Notes under the pieces: model-generated
Seen by the model: only the letters and a program-made list of their open reading frames with translations
What the model was told of the DNA's origin: nothing
The model's database searches: none
DNA from: Solibaculum mannosilyticum
GTDB taxonomy: Bacteria; Bacillota; Clostridia; Oscillospirales; Acutalibacteraceae
DNA length: 64,000 bases
Assembly (NCBI RefSeq): GCF_015140235.1
Contig: NZ_AP023321.1
Span: 2,346,501 to 2,410,500, forward strand
Reading direction: 5' to 3'
Program-made: the position numbers and the translations under genes
Shown here: in pieces, positions 8,108 to 17,241 of the stretch
How the letters are laid out: each line of letters opens with the position of its first letter
Numbering within the stretch: the stretch's first letter is position 1

Positions 8108-10750
8108 TTATTTGGAAAGCTGTGCTTCCACAATGCCGGTCAACGCATTGAGGGCTTCGTCCACCTTGGTGATGTCCTTGCCGCCGGCCATAGCCCGGTC
8201 GGGACGTCCGCCGCCCGATCCTCCGGCGATCTTGGCCACTTCCCGGACGATATTGCCCGCATGGGCTCCCTTGGCCATAGCATCTTTTGTGCAGACGCAG
8301 GCAAAGCTGACGGTGCCTTTGTCCTCCTGGATACCAGCCACAACCGCCACGAGGTCGGAACCATCGTCCTTGAACCGATCGCACAAATTGCGCAGCATGT
8401 CGGCATTTGCCCCCGTGAAGGCGGCGCCGATGACCTTGATCCCCTGGACTTCCTTGGCATTCTTCAGAAGGCTCTCGCCCCAGGTATTGGCCAAACGGTT
8501 GTTGAGACGTTCGATCTCTTTGTCCTTTTCCTTAAGCTCCAAAGCGGCCTGGGCGGCACGCCGGGCCATATCCCCGGTGCCCGACGCCTTGAGCGCCAGC
8601 GCCGCCTCGGTCAAAATCAAATTGACCTGATCAAAGGCCTCCAGGACACCCTGGCCCGTCACCGCCTCGATGCGGCGCACGCCGGCTGCCACCGACCCTT
8701 CCGACACAATCTTGAACAATCCCAATTTGGACGTGTTATCCACATGGGTGCCGCCGCACAGCTCTACCGACCAATCTTTTACGTCCACCACCCGGACGAT
8801 GTCGCCGTACTTCTCTCCAAACAGGGCCATAGCTCCCAATTTGCGGGCTTCGTCGATGGGCATCTCTGCTGTGGTGACATCCCGGCCTTCCAGAATCACG
8901 TCGTTGATCTCCTTCTCCACCCGACGCAGTTCCTCGGGAGTCAGGGCGGAGAAATGGGTGAAGTCAAAGCGCATCGACTGATCGCTGACCAGTTGTCCTG
9001 CCTGCTCCACATGAGTGCCCAGCACGCGCCGCAGGGCCGCTTGCAGCAGATGGGCGGCGGTGTGGTTGCGCATAATGGCCTGACGGCGTTTGACGTCCAC
9101 CTGAGCGTTTACCCGGTCTCCCACACGCACTTCCCCGCTCACTACCTTGCCTTGGTGGAAAACAGCTCCTGCGTGGGTCTTATGGGTATCGGTCACCTCA
9201 AAGACAAATCCATCGCCGGTCATTGTCCCGGTATCCCCCACCTGTCCGCCGCTCTCGGCATAGAAGGGGGTGGATTCCAGCACCAAAATAGCCTCCTGGC
9301 CTTCCGTGACTGTCTCGGCCCACTCGCCGCCGGATACCATAGCCGTCACCGCTACATGCTCCTCCTGCATGCTCTGGTATCCGGTAAACGCGGTGGCGGG
9401 CAATTCCTCCAACAGGGATTTGGAGCCGGCCCAGGCTTCGCCGTCGGACGACTTCCGGGCGGCCCTGGCACGCTCCCGCTGCTGACGCATCAGTTCATGG
9501 AAGCTCTTTTCATCGGCGCGCATGTTCCTCTCGCTGAGGATTTCCAGGGTCAAATCGATGGGGAAACCAAAGGTGTCATACAGCTTAAAGGCGTTCTCAC
9601 CCGACAACTCTTCTCCATCCAGCTCGTCGATCATGACGTTCAGGAGCTGGAGGCCCTGGTCGATGGTTTTGCCAAACGCCTCTTCCTCATTGGCGATGAG
9701 CTTTTTAATAAAGTCGCGCTTTTGCACCAATTCGGGATAAGCTTCCCGGTTCTCCTGGATTACGGTATCGCATACCTCGGACAGGAAGGAACCCTGGATA
9801 CCTAAAAGGCGTCCATGACGGGCGGCACGGCGCAGCAGACGGCGCAAGACATAGCCGCGTCCCTCGTTGGAGGGCATGACGCCGTCGCCCACCATAAAGA
9901 CGGTGGAACGGATATGGTCGGTGATGACGCGCAAAGAGACGTCCGATTTGGGGTCGTCGCCGTAATGAATGCCGGCGATGCGGCTGACGTGCTGCATGAT
10001 GTTTCTGACGGTGTCCACTTCAAAGAGATTATCCACCCCCTGTACGACGCAGGCCAGACGTTCCAGACCCATGCCGGTATCGATGTTGGGATGATCCAGG
10101 GGCGTGTAATTGCCCTGGCCGTCGCTGTCAAACTGGGTGAACACCAGGTTCCAGAATTCCACAAAACGGTCGCAGTCGCAGCCTACGCCGCAGGTGGGGG
10201 AGCCACAGCCGTACTGTTCGCCCCGGTCAAAGTAAAGCTCAGAACAGGGGCCGCAGGGACCGGTGCCGTGTTCCCAGAAGTTGTCCTCCTTGCCCAGGCG
10301 CACGATATGGGAGGCATCCACTCCCACCTCTTTGGTCCAGATATCAAAAGCCTGGTCGTCGTCCTGGTAGATGGACACCCAAATGCGGTCCACCGGCAGT
10401 TCGATGACCTTGGTGCAGAATTCCCATGCCCAAGCGCACGCTTCGTGCTTAAAATAGTCGCCGAAGGAGAAGTTGCCCAGCATTTCAAAGTAAGTACCGT
10501 GGCGGGCCGTCTTGCCCACGCGCTCGATATCCGGCGTACGGATGCATTTCTGGCAGGTGGTGACCCGTTTATGAGGAGGGGTCACCTCTCCGGTAAAGTA
10601 TTTTTTCATCGGCGCCATGCCGGAATTGATGAGCAGCAAGCTCTTGTCCCCTTGGGGCACAAGGGGGAAACTCTTGAGCCTTAAATGATCCTTGCTTTCA
10701 AAAAATGACAGGTACTTTTCACGCAGTTCATTGAGACCGGTCCATTTCAC
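8108..10750 (-). CDS. alaS: Alanyl-tRNA synthetase
   Basis: 880 residues, full length. The class II catalytic core is at the N-terminus (MKWTGLNELREKYLSFF, then RVTTCQKCIRTPDIERVGKTARH). The editing domain carries the zinc-type motifs HTAAHLLQAAL and CGGTHVDNTSKLG, and the C-terminal DHHA1 domain ends with GGSGGGRPDRAMAGG. Start is GTG 10750 with AAGGAAGGA upstream. The gene is expressed from its own promoter through a T-box leader (10795-11035), so uncharged tRNA-Ala should induce it. A U-less hairpin near 8055-8100 separates it from the HIT gene; read-through into HIT, PRTase and comEC is plausible. Confidence 0.97.
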   Translation of the reverse strand: MKWTGLNELREKYLSFFESKDHLRLKSFPLVPQGDKSLLLINSGMAPMKKYFTGEVTPPHKRVTTCQKCIRTPDIERVGKTARHGTYFEMLGNFSFGDYFKHEACAWAWEFCTKVIELPVDRIWVSIYQDDDQAFDIWTKEVGVDASHIVRLGKEDNFWEHGTGPCGPCSELYFDRGEQYGCGSPTCGVGCDCDRFVEFWNLVFTQFDSDGQGNYTPLDHPNIDTGMGLERLACVVQGVDNLFEVDTVRNIMQHVSRIAGIHYGDDPKSDVSLRVITDHIRSTVFMVGDGVMPSNEGRGYVLRRLLRRAARHGRLLGIQGSFLSEVCDTVIQENREAYPELVQKRDFIKKLIANEEEAFGKTIDQGLQLLNVMIDELDGEELSGENAFKLYDTFGFPIDLTLEILSERNMRADEKSFHELMRQQRERARAARKSSDGEAWAGSKSLLEELPATAFTGYQSMQEEHVAVTAMVSGGEWAETVTEGQEAILVLESTPFYAESGGQVGDTGTMTGDGFVFEVTDTHKTHAGAVFHQGKVVSGEVRVGDRVNAQVDVKRRQAIMRNHTAAHLLQAALRRVLGTHVEQAGQLVSDQSMRFDFTHFSALTPEELRRVEKEINDVILEGRDVTTAEMPIDEARKLGAMALFGEKYGDIVRVVDVKDWSVELCGGTHVDNTSKLGLFKIVSEGSVAAGVRRIEAVTGQGVLEAFDQVNLILTEAALALKASGTGDMARRAAQAALELKEKDKEIERLNNRLANTWGESLLKNAKEVQGIKVIGAAFTGANADMLRNLCDRFKDDGSDLVAVVAGIQEDKGTVSFACVCTKDAMAKGAHAGNIVREVAKIAGGSGGGRPDRAMAGGKDITKVDEALNALTGIVEAQLSK

Positions 10751-10794
10751 GTTGCATCGTCCTTCCTTACCATCCTAGTTTTCTCCAAAAGAAT

Positions 10795-11035
10795 AGACCC
10801 CCGCCCCGCTATGGGACGGAGGTCTTCCGTGGTACCACCCAAATTGCGCCGTCCCTTTGCTCTGGGACAAGACGCCTCTTTACGCCCCTTAACGCGGGAA
10901 CCTACGCGCGGCTTTCACCGCCGAAGGCTCGGGGATGGCCTGCCGGACGCCGCTTGGCTAGGAACCTTTCAGCCAAAAGGGTTCCCTCTCTAAAAGCTGG
11001 ACGCCGGCTTCTTCCCGTCAAAGCCAGAATAACCG
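10795..11035 (-). promoter_or_regulatory. T-box riboswitch controlling alaS
   Basis: On the minus strand the leader contains the T-box sequence TTGGGTGGTACCACGG (about 10827-10842), which forms the antiterminator. A G+C-rich terminator follows: GACCTCCGTCCC (about 10814-10825) pairs with GGGGCGGGGGTC (about 10795-10806). Stem I carries AGAGAGG and the terminal-loop motif GGCTGAAAGG (around 10960-10990). The best-placed alanine triplet in the Stem I specifier loop is GCG at 10948-10950; this pick is tentative. Confidence 0.93.
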
Positions 11036-11064
11036 TATATTTTACAGTGTATCACACACCACTT

Positions 11065-11093
11065 ATTATACGATCCCAATTTTATGATGTCAA
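11065..11093 (-). promoter_or_regulatory. Sigma-A promoter of the alaS T-box leader
   Basis: Perfect TTGACA (11088-11093), 17-nt spacer, perfect TATAAT (11065-11070) on the minus strand. The start near 11058 gives a leader of about 308 nt. Confidence 0.92.
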
Positions 11094-11149
11094 CCGGTTC
11101 CTCTACCCTTTTCCCCCATTTTTCGACTGTGACACGATCCTTTCAATCG

Positions 11150-12844
11150 TCAATCCTGTGGAGGCGCATCCTCCTGTTCCGAGGCCTTGGGAACAGCTAC
11201 GGCATCCTGTAAGGCCGGATCGCTTTGTCCCCGCCGCGTCATCAACTGCTCGACACCGTCGGCAATGGCTCGGAAGGTGGGGGTGGAAGTCTCACTGCCC
11301 TTTGGGGAGTCCTCAGCCAACACGGCTACCGCGTACTGGGGATTGTCGTAAGGAAAAAATCCGGCGAACCACGTCTGGTTGACAAATTCCCCATCCACCA
11401 GGATGCCGGTTTCGGCTGTGGCCGTTTTTCCGCCGGCGCCGCCGATAGTCGGTTTGGCGCCGGTACCGGTTCCGTATTCCACCGGTGCGGCCATCATGAG
11501 GCGTAAAGCGTCGCAGGTCTCGCTGCTGAGTACCTGTACCGGCTGGGCCTGCTGGGTGGGTTCGATGAGCTGTCCCGATGAATCCACCAGACCCTCTACC
11601 AGATAGGGTTTTGCCAAAGTCCCTCCCGACGCAATGCACTGCACCATAGACGCCACCTGATAGGGTGTGGCCATCAGTTCTCCCTGGCCAAAGGAGAAGT
11701 TGGCCAAAGCCGCCGGCATCTTGAGCGTATCTAACGTGGGCAGTGTCCCGGACGCGCTTTGGATGCCGTCACACAAGGTGACCCCCGATCCAAACCCCAT
11801 CTTGACCGTCATATCCAACAGCTTCTTGGCCCCGATCTCCTGTCCCAAGGTGATATAATAGGCGTTACAGGACTGGGCCAAGGCTCCCTCCATGTTCTGG
11901 AGACCGTGGGTGCGCTGATGGTAACAGTCAAAGGTGACTCCGTAGATATCCACGCTGCCGGTACAGTCATAGGTGCGATCGGGACTGATGCCGTTTTCCA
12001 ATGCGGCTGCCGCCGTCACCAATTTAAACACCGATCCCACATTGTAGGCCGATGTGGTGCGGTTGAGAAGCGGGGAATCCTCATCGTTCAACGCCTCCTG
12101 GACATTGTCCGGGTCAAAATCCGGAACGCTGACGCTGGCTCGTACCGCCCCGGTGCGTACGTCCAGAACGACCACCGCTCCCTTCTCCAAATATTTCCTG
12201 GCCGCCTTTTGGGCGATGTCCTGGATATCTTTGTCGATGGTCAGCATGACCCCGCTGTTTAGATTGGACATGGTATCTTCGACTTCAGGCTCCACACCGG
12301 CTAAAGCTTCCCCTACGGCATTGACGGAAAAGGTCACCTTGCTCTTCCCCTGGGCTTTCCCCAACCAGTCGTCGTAGGCCGCCTCGATGCCCTCTACCCC
12401 TTTGCCGTCGCTGTCTACGTATCCAATGATATGGGGACAAAGGGGCTCCTCCTCCCGGTATCGGGTCACATTGGGGAAAAACAGGGCTTTTGTACCGGGG
12501 ATATACTCATCCACCTTCTGCACGAATGGCTTCCCCTCGCCGATCCGGTCCAGCATGGTCTGCATCTGGCTGTCGGACAGCACTTTGGAAAAGGCGGTGG
12601 TGGTCTGGGGATCGGCCGTTACGGCTGCTTTATAGCCGTCCTGGAAATTCGTCAAGTGCTGGAGATTGCAGTCGTAGATGCTCCCCCTTCCCTGGGTGAC
12701 GGTAAGACTATAAGAGCTATTCTGTTGAGCGGCCTGAGTATAGGCCTCTCCGGTGGAGATGCTGAATATCCGCAGCGCCCCTATGGTCAGCATGATGGCA
12801 ATCACCGCATACACCGCCACCATGCGCATGTGCATCTTTTCCAT
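11150..12844 (-). CDS. Class B penicillin-binding protein (transpeptidase), KTA variant
   Basis: 564 residues, one N-terminal transmembrane helix (about 8-27), an extracellular dimerisation region, then the transpeptidase domain. The catalytic SxxK is in AYNVGSVFKL, the SxN motif in AQSCNAYY, and the third motif reads GGKTATAETG where KTGT is usual. There are no PASTA repeats. It crosslinks peptidoglycan during elongation, division or spore cortex/engulfment. Its closest look is to SpoVD/PBP2-type proteins of spore formers, but the exact role is open. AGGAGG precedes ATG 12844. The C-terminal tail is acidic. Confidence 0.88.
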   Translation of the reverse strand: MEKMHMRMVAVYAVIAIMLTIGALRIFSISTGEAYTQAAQQNSSYSLTVTQGRGSIYDCNLQHLTNFQDGYKAAVTADPQTTTAFSKVLSDSQMQTMLDRIGEGKPFVQKVDEYIPGTKALFFPNVTRYREEEPLCPHIIGYVDSDGKGVEGIEAAYDDWLGKAQGKSKVTFSVNAVGEALAGVEPEVEDTMSNLNSGVMLTIDKDIQDIAQKAARKYLEKGAVVVLDVRTGAVRASVSVPDFDPDNVQEALNDEDSPLLNRTTSAYNVGSVFKLVTAAAALENGISPDRTYDCTGSVDIYGVTFDCYHQRTHGLQNMEGALAQSCNAYYITLGQEIGAKKLLDMTVKMGFGSGVTLCDGIQSASGTLPTLDTLKMPAALANFSFGQGELMATPYQVASMVQCIASGGTLAKPYLVEGLVDSSGQLIEPTQQAQPVQVLSSETCDALRLMMAAPVEYGTGTGAKPTIGGAGGKTATAETGILVDGEFVNQTWFAGFFPYDNPQYAVAVLAEDSPKGSETSTPTFRAIADGVEQLMTRRGQSDPALQDAVAVPKASEQEDAPPQD

Positions 12845-12946
12845 TCCGCTTCCTCCTTTGGATAGGATCAGGGATTTTGCCTGTCTAAACCATTTCGTCC
12901 TTATTGTGCCCGCCTGGGGCGACGACTAGTCGCTTTTCCAAAAAGA

Positions 12947-12988
12947 CAACAAAAAGCCCCTGGAATCATCTTCAAGGGCTTTTTGTTG
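12947..12988 (-). terminator. Terminator after the U32 peptidase gene
   Basis: Long stem CAACAAAAAGCCC / GGGCTTTTTGTTG with an inner GAA/TTC pair; T-rich on both strands. It separates the U32 gene from the PBP gene. Confidence 0.85.
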
Positions 12989-13002
12989 TGGTGATTCTGA
13001 TA

Positions 13003-14199
13003 TCATGCCTTTTTTCGCAGCAATGTCCCGGGCTGGACAGGATGCTCGCATCTGACGCTCAACCGCTGCATGGGATGAGGTGCTGCTTCTACCGCATTTC
13101 CTTCCTCGTCCTGCAAATCCTCTATCGTCAGGAAGAAGGGTTTCCCCCGCGGCGGCAGACAATCGGCCTCCTCACCGGGGAAAAACCGATTGCGCTGGGT
13201 CAGTAGGAGACGCCCCTCTTCCCAGCCTTCGGCCACGGCGATAACCTGATAATTGCGGGTATATCCGCCTTTGACCGTCTCCTGACCTGCCTGTCCAAAA
13301 TAAAAGCCCGTGCCGTAGGGGCGGTGGCTGACTTTATCCAATTCCTCCACGATCCAAGCGGGAATGGGGTCTTCCGGATGATCCCTGGTAAAATCCATAG
13401 CCGCCCGGTACGCGCCGGTGACTACGGAGGTATAATAGGCCGATTTTGCCCGGCCCTCGATCTTAAAGCTGGTGACGCCCGCCTGTTCCAGCTGGGACAG
13501 ATGCTCGATCATGCACAGGTCTTCGGCATTGAGGATATACGTCCCACCGTCCTGTTCCTCAATGGGCAGGAATTCACCGGGACGGTTCTCCTCCACCAGA
13601 CGGTATTTCCACCGGCAGGGCTGTGCACAGTCGCCCCGGTTGGCATCCCGGCCGGTGAGATAGCTGGACAAAAGGCATCGTCCTGAAAAGGAGACGCACA
13701 TGGAACCGTGCACAAAGGTCTCGATCTCCAGATCGGACGGGGTCTTCGCACGAATGGTGGAGATCTCTTCCAAAGACAGCTCCCTGGCCAGGATGACACG
13801 GCTGGCCCCCATCTCATAGAAGACGTTTGCCGTGGCATAGTTGACGATGCCGGCCTGGGTGGAGATGTGAACAGGCACCTGCGGTGCCGCCTGTTTGGCA
13901 ATGGTCAATGCCCCCAAGTCGGAGATAATAAAGGCATCTACACCGCAGTCAGCGGCGTTCTGGAGAAAGCCGGGAAGCCGCTGGATCTCGTCGCTGTGAG
14001 GGAGGATGTTACAGGTCAGATAGACCTGTACTCCATGCGCATGGGCATACTCTACCGCCTCCCGCAGGTCGTCTCCAAAATTTTTAGGGGCGGTGCGCAT
14101 ACCAAAGGAGTTCCCTCCTAAGTAGACGGCGTCGGCGCCAAAGAGCACAGCCGATTTTAACCGCTCCATATCCCCTGCCGGACTCAATAATTCTGCCAT
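13003..14199 (-). CDS. U32 family peptidase / tRNA-hydroxylation protein (YrrO/TrhP-like)
   Basis: 398 residues. The U32 signature is complete: IETFVHGSMCVSFSGRCLLS followed by SYLTGRDANRGDCAQPCRWKY. The N-terminus MAELLSPAGDMERLKSAVLFGADAVYLGG is a TIM-barrel start typical of the family. Members in Firmicutes (YrrN/YrrO, TrhP) make 5-hydroxyuridine at tRNA wobble position 34 from prephenate, and the conserved cysteines probably bind an iron-sulfur cluster. Whether this copy acts on tRNA or is a collagenase-like paralogue cannot be settled here. GGGAGG lies 7 nt before the ATG; a terminator follows directly. Confidence 0.88.
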   Translation of the reverse strand: MAELLSPAGDMERLKSAVLFGADAVYLGGNSFGMRTAPKNFGDDLREAVEYAHAHGVQVYLTCNILPHSDEIQRLPGFLQNAADCGVDAFIISDLGALTIAKQAAPQVPVHISTQAGIVNYATANVFYEMGASRVILARELSLEEISTIRAKTPSDLEIETFVHGSMCVSFSGRCLLSSYLTGRDANRGDCAQPCRWKYRLVEENRPGEFLPIEEQDGGTYILNAEDLCMIEHLSQLEQAGVTSFKIEGRAKSAYYTSVVTGAYRAAMDFTRDHPEDPIPAWIVEELDKVSHRPYGTGFYFGQAGQETVKGGYTRNYQVIAVAEGWEEGRLLLTQRNRFFPGEEADCLPPRGKPFFLTIEDLQDEEGNAVEAAPHPMQRLSVRCEHPVQPGTLLRKKA

Positions 14200-14269
14200 A
14201 ATAATCCTCCCTAAAATGATCCCTTTGGCTACTGTTCGGCCTCTTTATCTTATTTCCATCCGGACAAAA

Positions 14270-14304
14270 TACACGGCCTGCCTCCTCCCAGGGAGAACAG
14301 GCCG
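14270..14304 (-). terminator. Terminator after mltG
   Basis: Stem ACGGCCTG / CAGGCCGT with a 17-nt loop; on the minus strand it is followed by TATTTTG. It lies 22 nt after the mltG stop. Confidence 0.75.
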
Positions 14305-14325
14305 TATGTTTTGCTTTTTGTTTGT

Positions 14326-15678
14326 TTATTCCTCTTCGTCTTCTTCCCTGGTACCGGTGCCCCCGATCTGGCTGTTGACTTCCCGGGCTTTCTGGATGTT
14401 GACCAGATGCTGCTGGTAAGTCTTGGAGTAATAGTAATTGCCGTCGTTGTCGGTGACAAAGAAGAGATAATCGGTGGTATCCGGCGTCAGGGCCGCTTTG
14501 ATGGCTTCATAGCCGGGGCTGCAGATGGGTCCCGGCGGCAGGCCTTCAATGGTATACGTGTCGTAGGCCGACGTGCCGTATTTGTCGGTGGTATCCGACT
14601 CCAGACGGGGGAACTCCTTGCTCTTCAGACGGTTGTGGAACACAGACGAAATGGTTGTCATCTGCTCGTAAACGCCCGATTCCTTCTGAATGATGGAGGC
14701 GAGTGTCAATACCTCGTCGGCAGTCATACCCAATTCCTCAGCCCGTTTGCGCATATCGTCGTCAAATTTCTTTTCCGTGTTGTAAAGCATCTTTTTGATG
14801 ACGCTTTCCGCCGATTCTCCCACGTAGAACTCATAGGTGTCGGGGAACAGGTATCCTTCCAGACGGCGGTACCGATCGGAATCATTGGGGATAGCGGCAA
14901 CCAGGGAGTAGTCTGAGAAGTCGCCTTCGTTGAGTTCATTGATTAGGCTTTCCCGGTCGCAGATGTTGTTTTGCACCAGCAGATCCACAATCTGATCCAA
15001 TGTCCAGCCCTCGGGGAAGGTGAGGGACACAATTTGCCGCTCTTCCGACGAACCCTTTAAACTATTGATAATGGCCATATAGTCGTAGTTGGTATTGATT
15101 TCGTATTCGCCGCTCTTGATCTTTTCATCCGACTTGGTCAGGGACATATAAAGATTGAAGAAGAAGGGCTGCTGTACGGCGCCGCTCTCCTTGAGAATCT
15201 CGGTAATCTGTTTGGAATCCGCCCCTTCGGGGATGGTGACAGTAACGCTCTTATCGTTCTTGACCAGACCCAGCATATCGTTGATGCCCAGGATAAGAAA
15301 GTAGGACAAAAGCAATGAAATACCCACGATGACCACTGCATAGATCAATCCCTTTAAGCATCCATTGACGTTTTGATCCTTTAAAAACCTGTGTTTTTTC
15401 TTCGGGGCCTTTTCCCCCTTGGGCGTAATGATCCGGGTATCGCCCAAAGAATCCGGCTGTTCACGGGATTCGGGTTGCCTGTGAACAGGAGGCTCCTCCC
15501 CCGCCATTTGGGATAGATCGGTAAAATCATCGCCTGTATTCTCAAAAAGGTTTAACTCCTCGATGCTTTTAAGTCCGTCGTCTTCAGGGACCGGGAAATC
15601 CGAAAACACATCGGCTTCCCGCTGCCCGGCGGGAGATTCCTCCGGCAAATCCTTAAAATCGTTTTGATCAGGGCTCAT
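14326..15678 (-). CDS. mltG: Endolytic transglycosylase MltG
   Basis: 450 residues from ATG 15678 (AGGAGG with 7-nt spacing; the frame extends further upstream without a site). An acidic cytosolic N-terminus of about 105 residues precedes one TM helix (about 116-138), then a LysM-like region (VTIPEGADSKQITEILKES) and the YceG catalytic domain with ASIIQKESGVYEQ, holding the catalytic glutamate, and EGLPPGPICSPG. MltG cuts nascent glycan strands at the outer face of the membrane and sets strand length. The long acidic cytosolic head is common in Firmicutes. Confidence 0.93.
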   Translation of the reverse strand: MSPDQNDFKDLPEESPAGQREADVFSDFPVPEDDGLKSIEELNLFENTGDDFTDLSQMAGEEPPVHRQPESREQPDSLGDTRIITPKGEKAPKKKHRFLKDQNVNGCLKGLIYAVVIVGISLLLSYFLILGINDMLGLVKNDKSVTVTIPEGADSKQITEILKESGAVQQPFFFNLYMSLTKSDEKIKSGEYEINTNYDYMAIINSLKGSSEERQIVSLTFPEGWTLDQIVDLLVQNNICDRESLINELNEGDFSDYSLVAAIPNDSDRYRRLEGYLFPDTYEFYVGESAESVIKKMLYNTEKKFDDDMRKRAEELGMTADEVLTLASIIQKESGVYEQMTTISSVFHNRLKSKEFPRLESDTTDKYGTSAYDTYTIEGLPPGPICSPGYEAIKAALTPDTTDYLFFVTDNDGNYYYSKTYQQHLVNIQKAREVNSQIGGTGTREEDEEE

Positions 15679-15745
15679 AACCATTCCTCCTGTCATTGAG
15701 TTGGCTAAGCGGCGGATGGCATCAACCGCCCTTGAAAATATGGTA

Positions 15746-15773
15746 ACACCTCTGGAAGCTTCCACATAGTATA
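15746..15773 (+). promoter_or_regulatory. Candidate sigma-K-type promoter of the 32-residue peptide gene
   Basis: AC (15746-15747), 17-nt spacer, then CATAGTATA (15765-15773), matching the sigma-K pattern AC-N16/17-CATAnnnTA. A perfect palindrome GGAAGCTTCC (15754-15763) lies in the spacer. Inference from consensus only. Confidence 0.5.
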
Positions 15774-15804
15774 TATCGAACTCTCAAAAGTGAGGTGACA
15801 CACA

Positions 15805-15903
15805 ATGGGTTTCAGTTTAGGCAGAGGCGGCTGTGGCTGCGAAGAGGGTAACAGCACTTGGATCCTGCTCATCATCATCGTAATCCTGGCCTGCTGGGGC
15901 TAA
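15805..15903 (+). CDS. 32-residue Gly/Cys-rich membrane peptide, sporulation-type
   Basis: ATG 15805 to TAA 15901-15903, with GAGGTG and a suitable spacing upstream. The product has a Gly/Cys-rich head (GRGGCGCEEG) and one hydrophobic segment STWILLIIIVILACWG. This layout resembles the YjcZ-like and high-cysteine small spore proteins of Firmicutes. A sigma-K-like promoter directly upstream and a dedicated terminator downstream make a complete one-gene unit on the plus strand between mltG and the folate gene. Localisation in spore membranes or coat is inference; no catalytic role is expected. Confidence 0.7.
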   Translation: MGFSLGRGGCGCEEGNSTWILLIIIVILACWG

Positions 15904-15922
15904 AAAGCAACCTACCTAACAT

Positions 15923-15963
15923 GGAGCGCCTTCCGTATTGACTGCGGGAGGCGCTCGCCTTTT
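15923..15963 (+). terminator. Terminator after the small peptide gene
   Basis: Stem GAGCGCCTTCCG / CGGGAGGCGCTC followed by GCCTTTTG. It sits between the small peptide gene and the convergent folate cyclo-ligase gene. Confidence 0.75.
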
Positions 15964-15990
15964 GCCCCGTGTCTCCTGAGGCATCCCCTT

Positions 15991-16578
15991 TTAGCGGGGA
16001 AGGCCGGTGCGACGGATGTATCCCTCTGTAATGAGCACGTCTACTGCACGGTCAAACCGGCCGTGCGGGAGGCGCCATCGGACGCATCCCTGGTAGCAGA
16101 TGCCGGCGGTAGACCCTCCGAATTGGGATAGGAAACGGTCGTAATACCCCTTCCCATACCCCAGCCGGTAGCCGGCATAATCGAAACCCAGGCCTGGGAC
16201 AATGCACAGACCCCGGGAATAATCGATGAGCTTGCGGCACTTTTCCGGGACAGGCTCCAGCACTCCAAAGGCTCCTGGTTCCAGGTCGTCAAGGGACCGG
16301 ATAAAATAAAACTCCATCTCCCTCGTCCCTGGGACGCACCGTGGAACCGCCACATGTTTCCCCGCAGCCAGCGCCTTTTCAATCAGATTCCGGGTATCCA
16401 CCTCGATGCTGGTGGACACATAGGTCAGTATCACCCGTTCATTCCGGTATTGACGAAGCGACTGTACTCTTTTGAGGATGAAACCATCCATCTGCCGTTT
16501 TTTCTCCTCCGTCAGGCCCTGACGGAACTCCCGGCAACGGCGGCGGAGTTCCATCTTGCGCGCCCGGATATCACTCAC
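15991..16578 (-). CDS. 5-formyltetrahydrofolate cyclo-ligase family protein (MTHFS)
   Basis: 195 residues from GTG 16578, which overlaps the stop of the upstream DJ-1 gene (GTGA), indicating translational coupling; a GTG two codons upstream is also possible. The signature LGYGKGYYDRFL of the ATP-dependent cyclo-ligase is present, with GLGFDYAGYR before it. The N-terminal basic helix (RARKMELRRRCREFRQGL) is typical. It converts 5-formyl-THF to 5,10-methenyl-THF in the cytosol, a folate salvage step that fits a genome with fhs and thyX. Confidence 0.9.
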   Translation of the reverse strand: MSDIRARKMELRRRCREFRQGLTEEKKRQMDGFILKRVQSLRQYRNERVILTYVSTSIEVDTRNLIEKALAAGKHVAVPRCVPGTREMEFYFIRSLDDLEPGAFGVLEPVPEKCRKLIDYSRGLCIVPGLGFDYAGYRLGYGKGYYDRFLSQFGGSTAGICYQGCVRWRLPHGRFDRAVDVLITEGYIRRTGLPR

Positions 16579-17117
16579 GGGCACTGGAGGGATTTCCTCA
16601 GGATTTCGCTGCGTCCCTCCCCTTTAAAGTAGGCCACGATGGCCAAGCCGAAATCGACCGCTACGCCGGCTCCTTTGGCTGTGATGATGTTGCCGTCAGT
16701 CGCCACCGACTGCTCGGAAAGAGTAGCTCCCTCCAGCTGCTGCTCAAAGCCTGGGAAACAGATGGCCTCTTTGCCTTTGAGCAGCCCTTTATGTCCCAGA
16801 ATAGACGGCGCAGCGCAAATGGCTGCTACCAAAGCGTCTACCGACATGGCGTGATCGATAAACCCCTGCACGACTGGGGACTTCTCCAGATTAAGGGTAC
16901 CCAAAGCGCCGCCCGGCAAAACCACGGCTTCTACATCGTCGTACATAACTTCCGTATCCACCGCATCTGCTTTTACCACAATGTCATGGGCGCCGCATAC
17001 GGCCCTGCATCCGCCTACGCCCACGGTGGTGACGTCCAATTCCGCCCGACGCAGCACGTCGATGGTCGCCAAAGCCTCGATCTCCTCAAATCCGTCGGCC
17101 AAAAATACATAAATCAC
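16575..17117 (-). CDS. DJ-1/PfpI family protein
   Basis: 180 residues from GTG 17117 (AGGAGTGATTGCT upstream); this gives IYVFLADGFEEIEA at the N-terminus, as in DJ-1 proteins. The nucleophilic cysteine lies in AAICAAPSILG, and the conserved Glu in GFEEIEA completes the oxidation-sensing pair. The family includes protein deglycase/glyoxalase-type and redox-responsive chaperones; the actual activity is debated. It overlaps the folate cyclo-ligase gene, and the pair probably forms one unit after the GNAT gene. Confidence 0.9.
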   Translation of the reverse strand: MIYVFLADGFEEIEALATIDVLRRAELDVTTVGVGGCRAVCGAHDIVVKADAVDTEVMYDDVEAVVLPGGALGTLNLEKSPVVQGFIDHAMSVDALVAAICAAPSILGHKGLLKGKEAICFPGFEQQLEGATLSEQSVATDGNIITAKGAGVAVDFGLAIVAYFKGEGRSEILRKSLQCP

Positions 17118-17241
17118 AGCAATCACTCCTGGCAATTGGTTTTTTACAAATGGCATTTTCTGAAAAGAGGCGACTTCCTCGCCGGTCCTGTTTATGTTGA
17201 ACCAGCGGGACTTCCGTAAGCCCGCCGGTTATAACGCTGAT

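Noticed and set aside
8081-9805. 574-codon ORF antisense to alaS
   Set aside because: Shadow of the alaS codon pattern in a GC-rich gene; no ribosome site and no recognisable domain.
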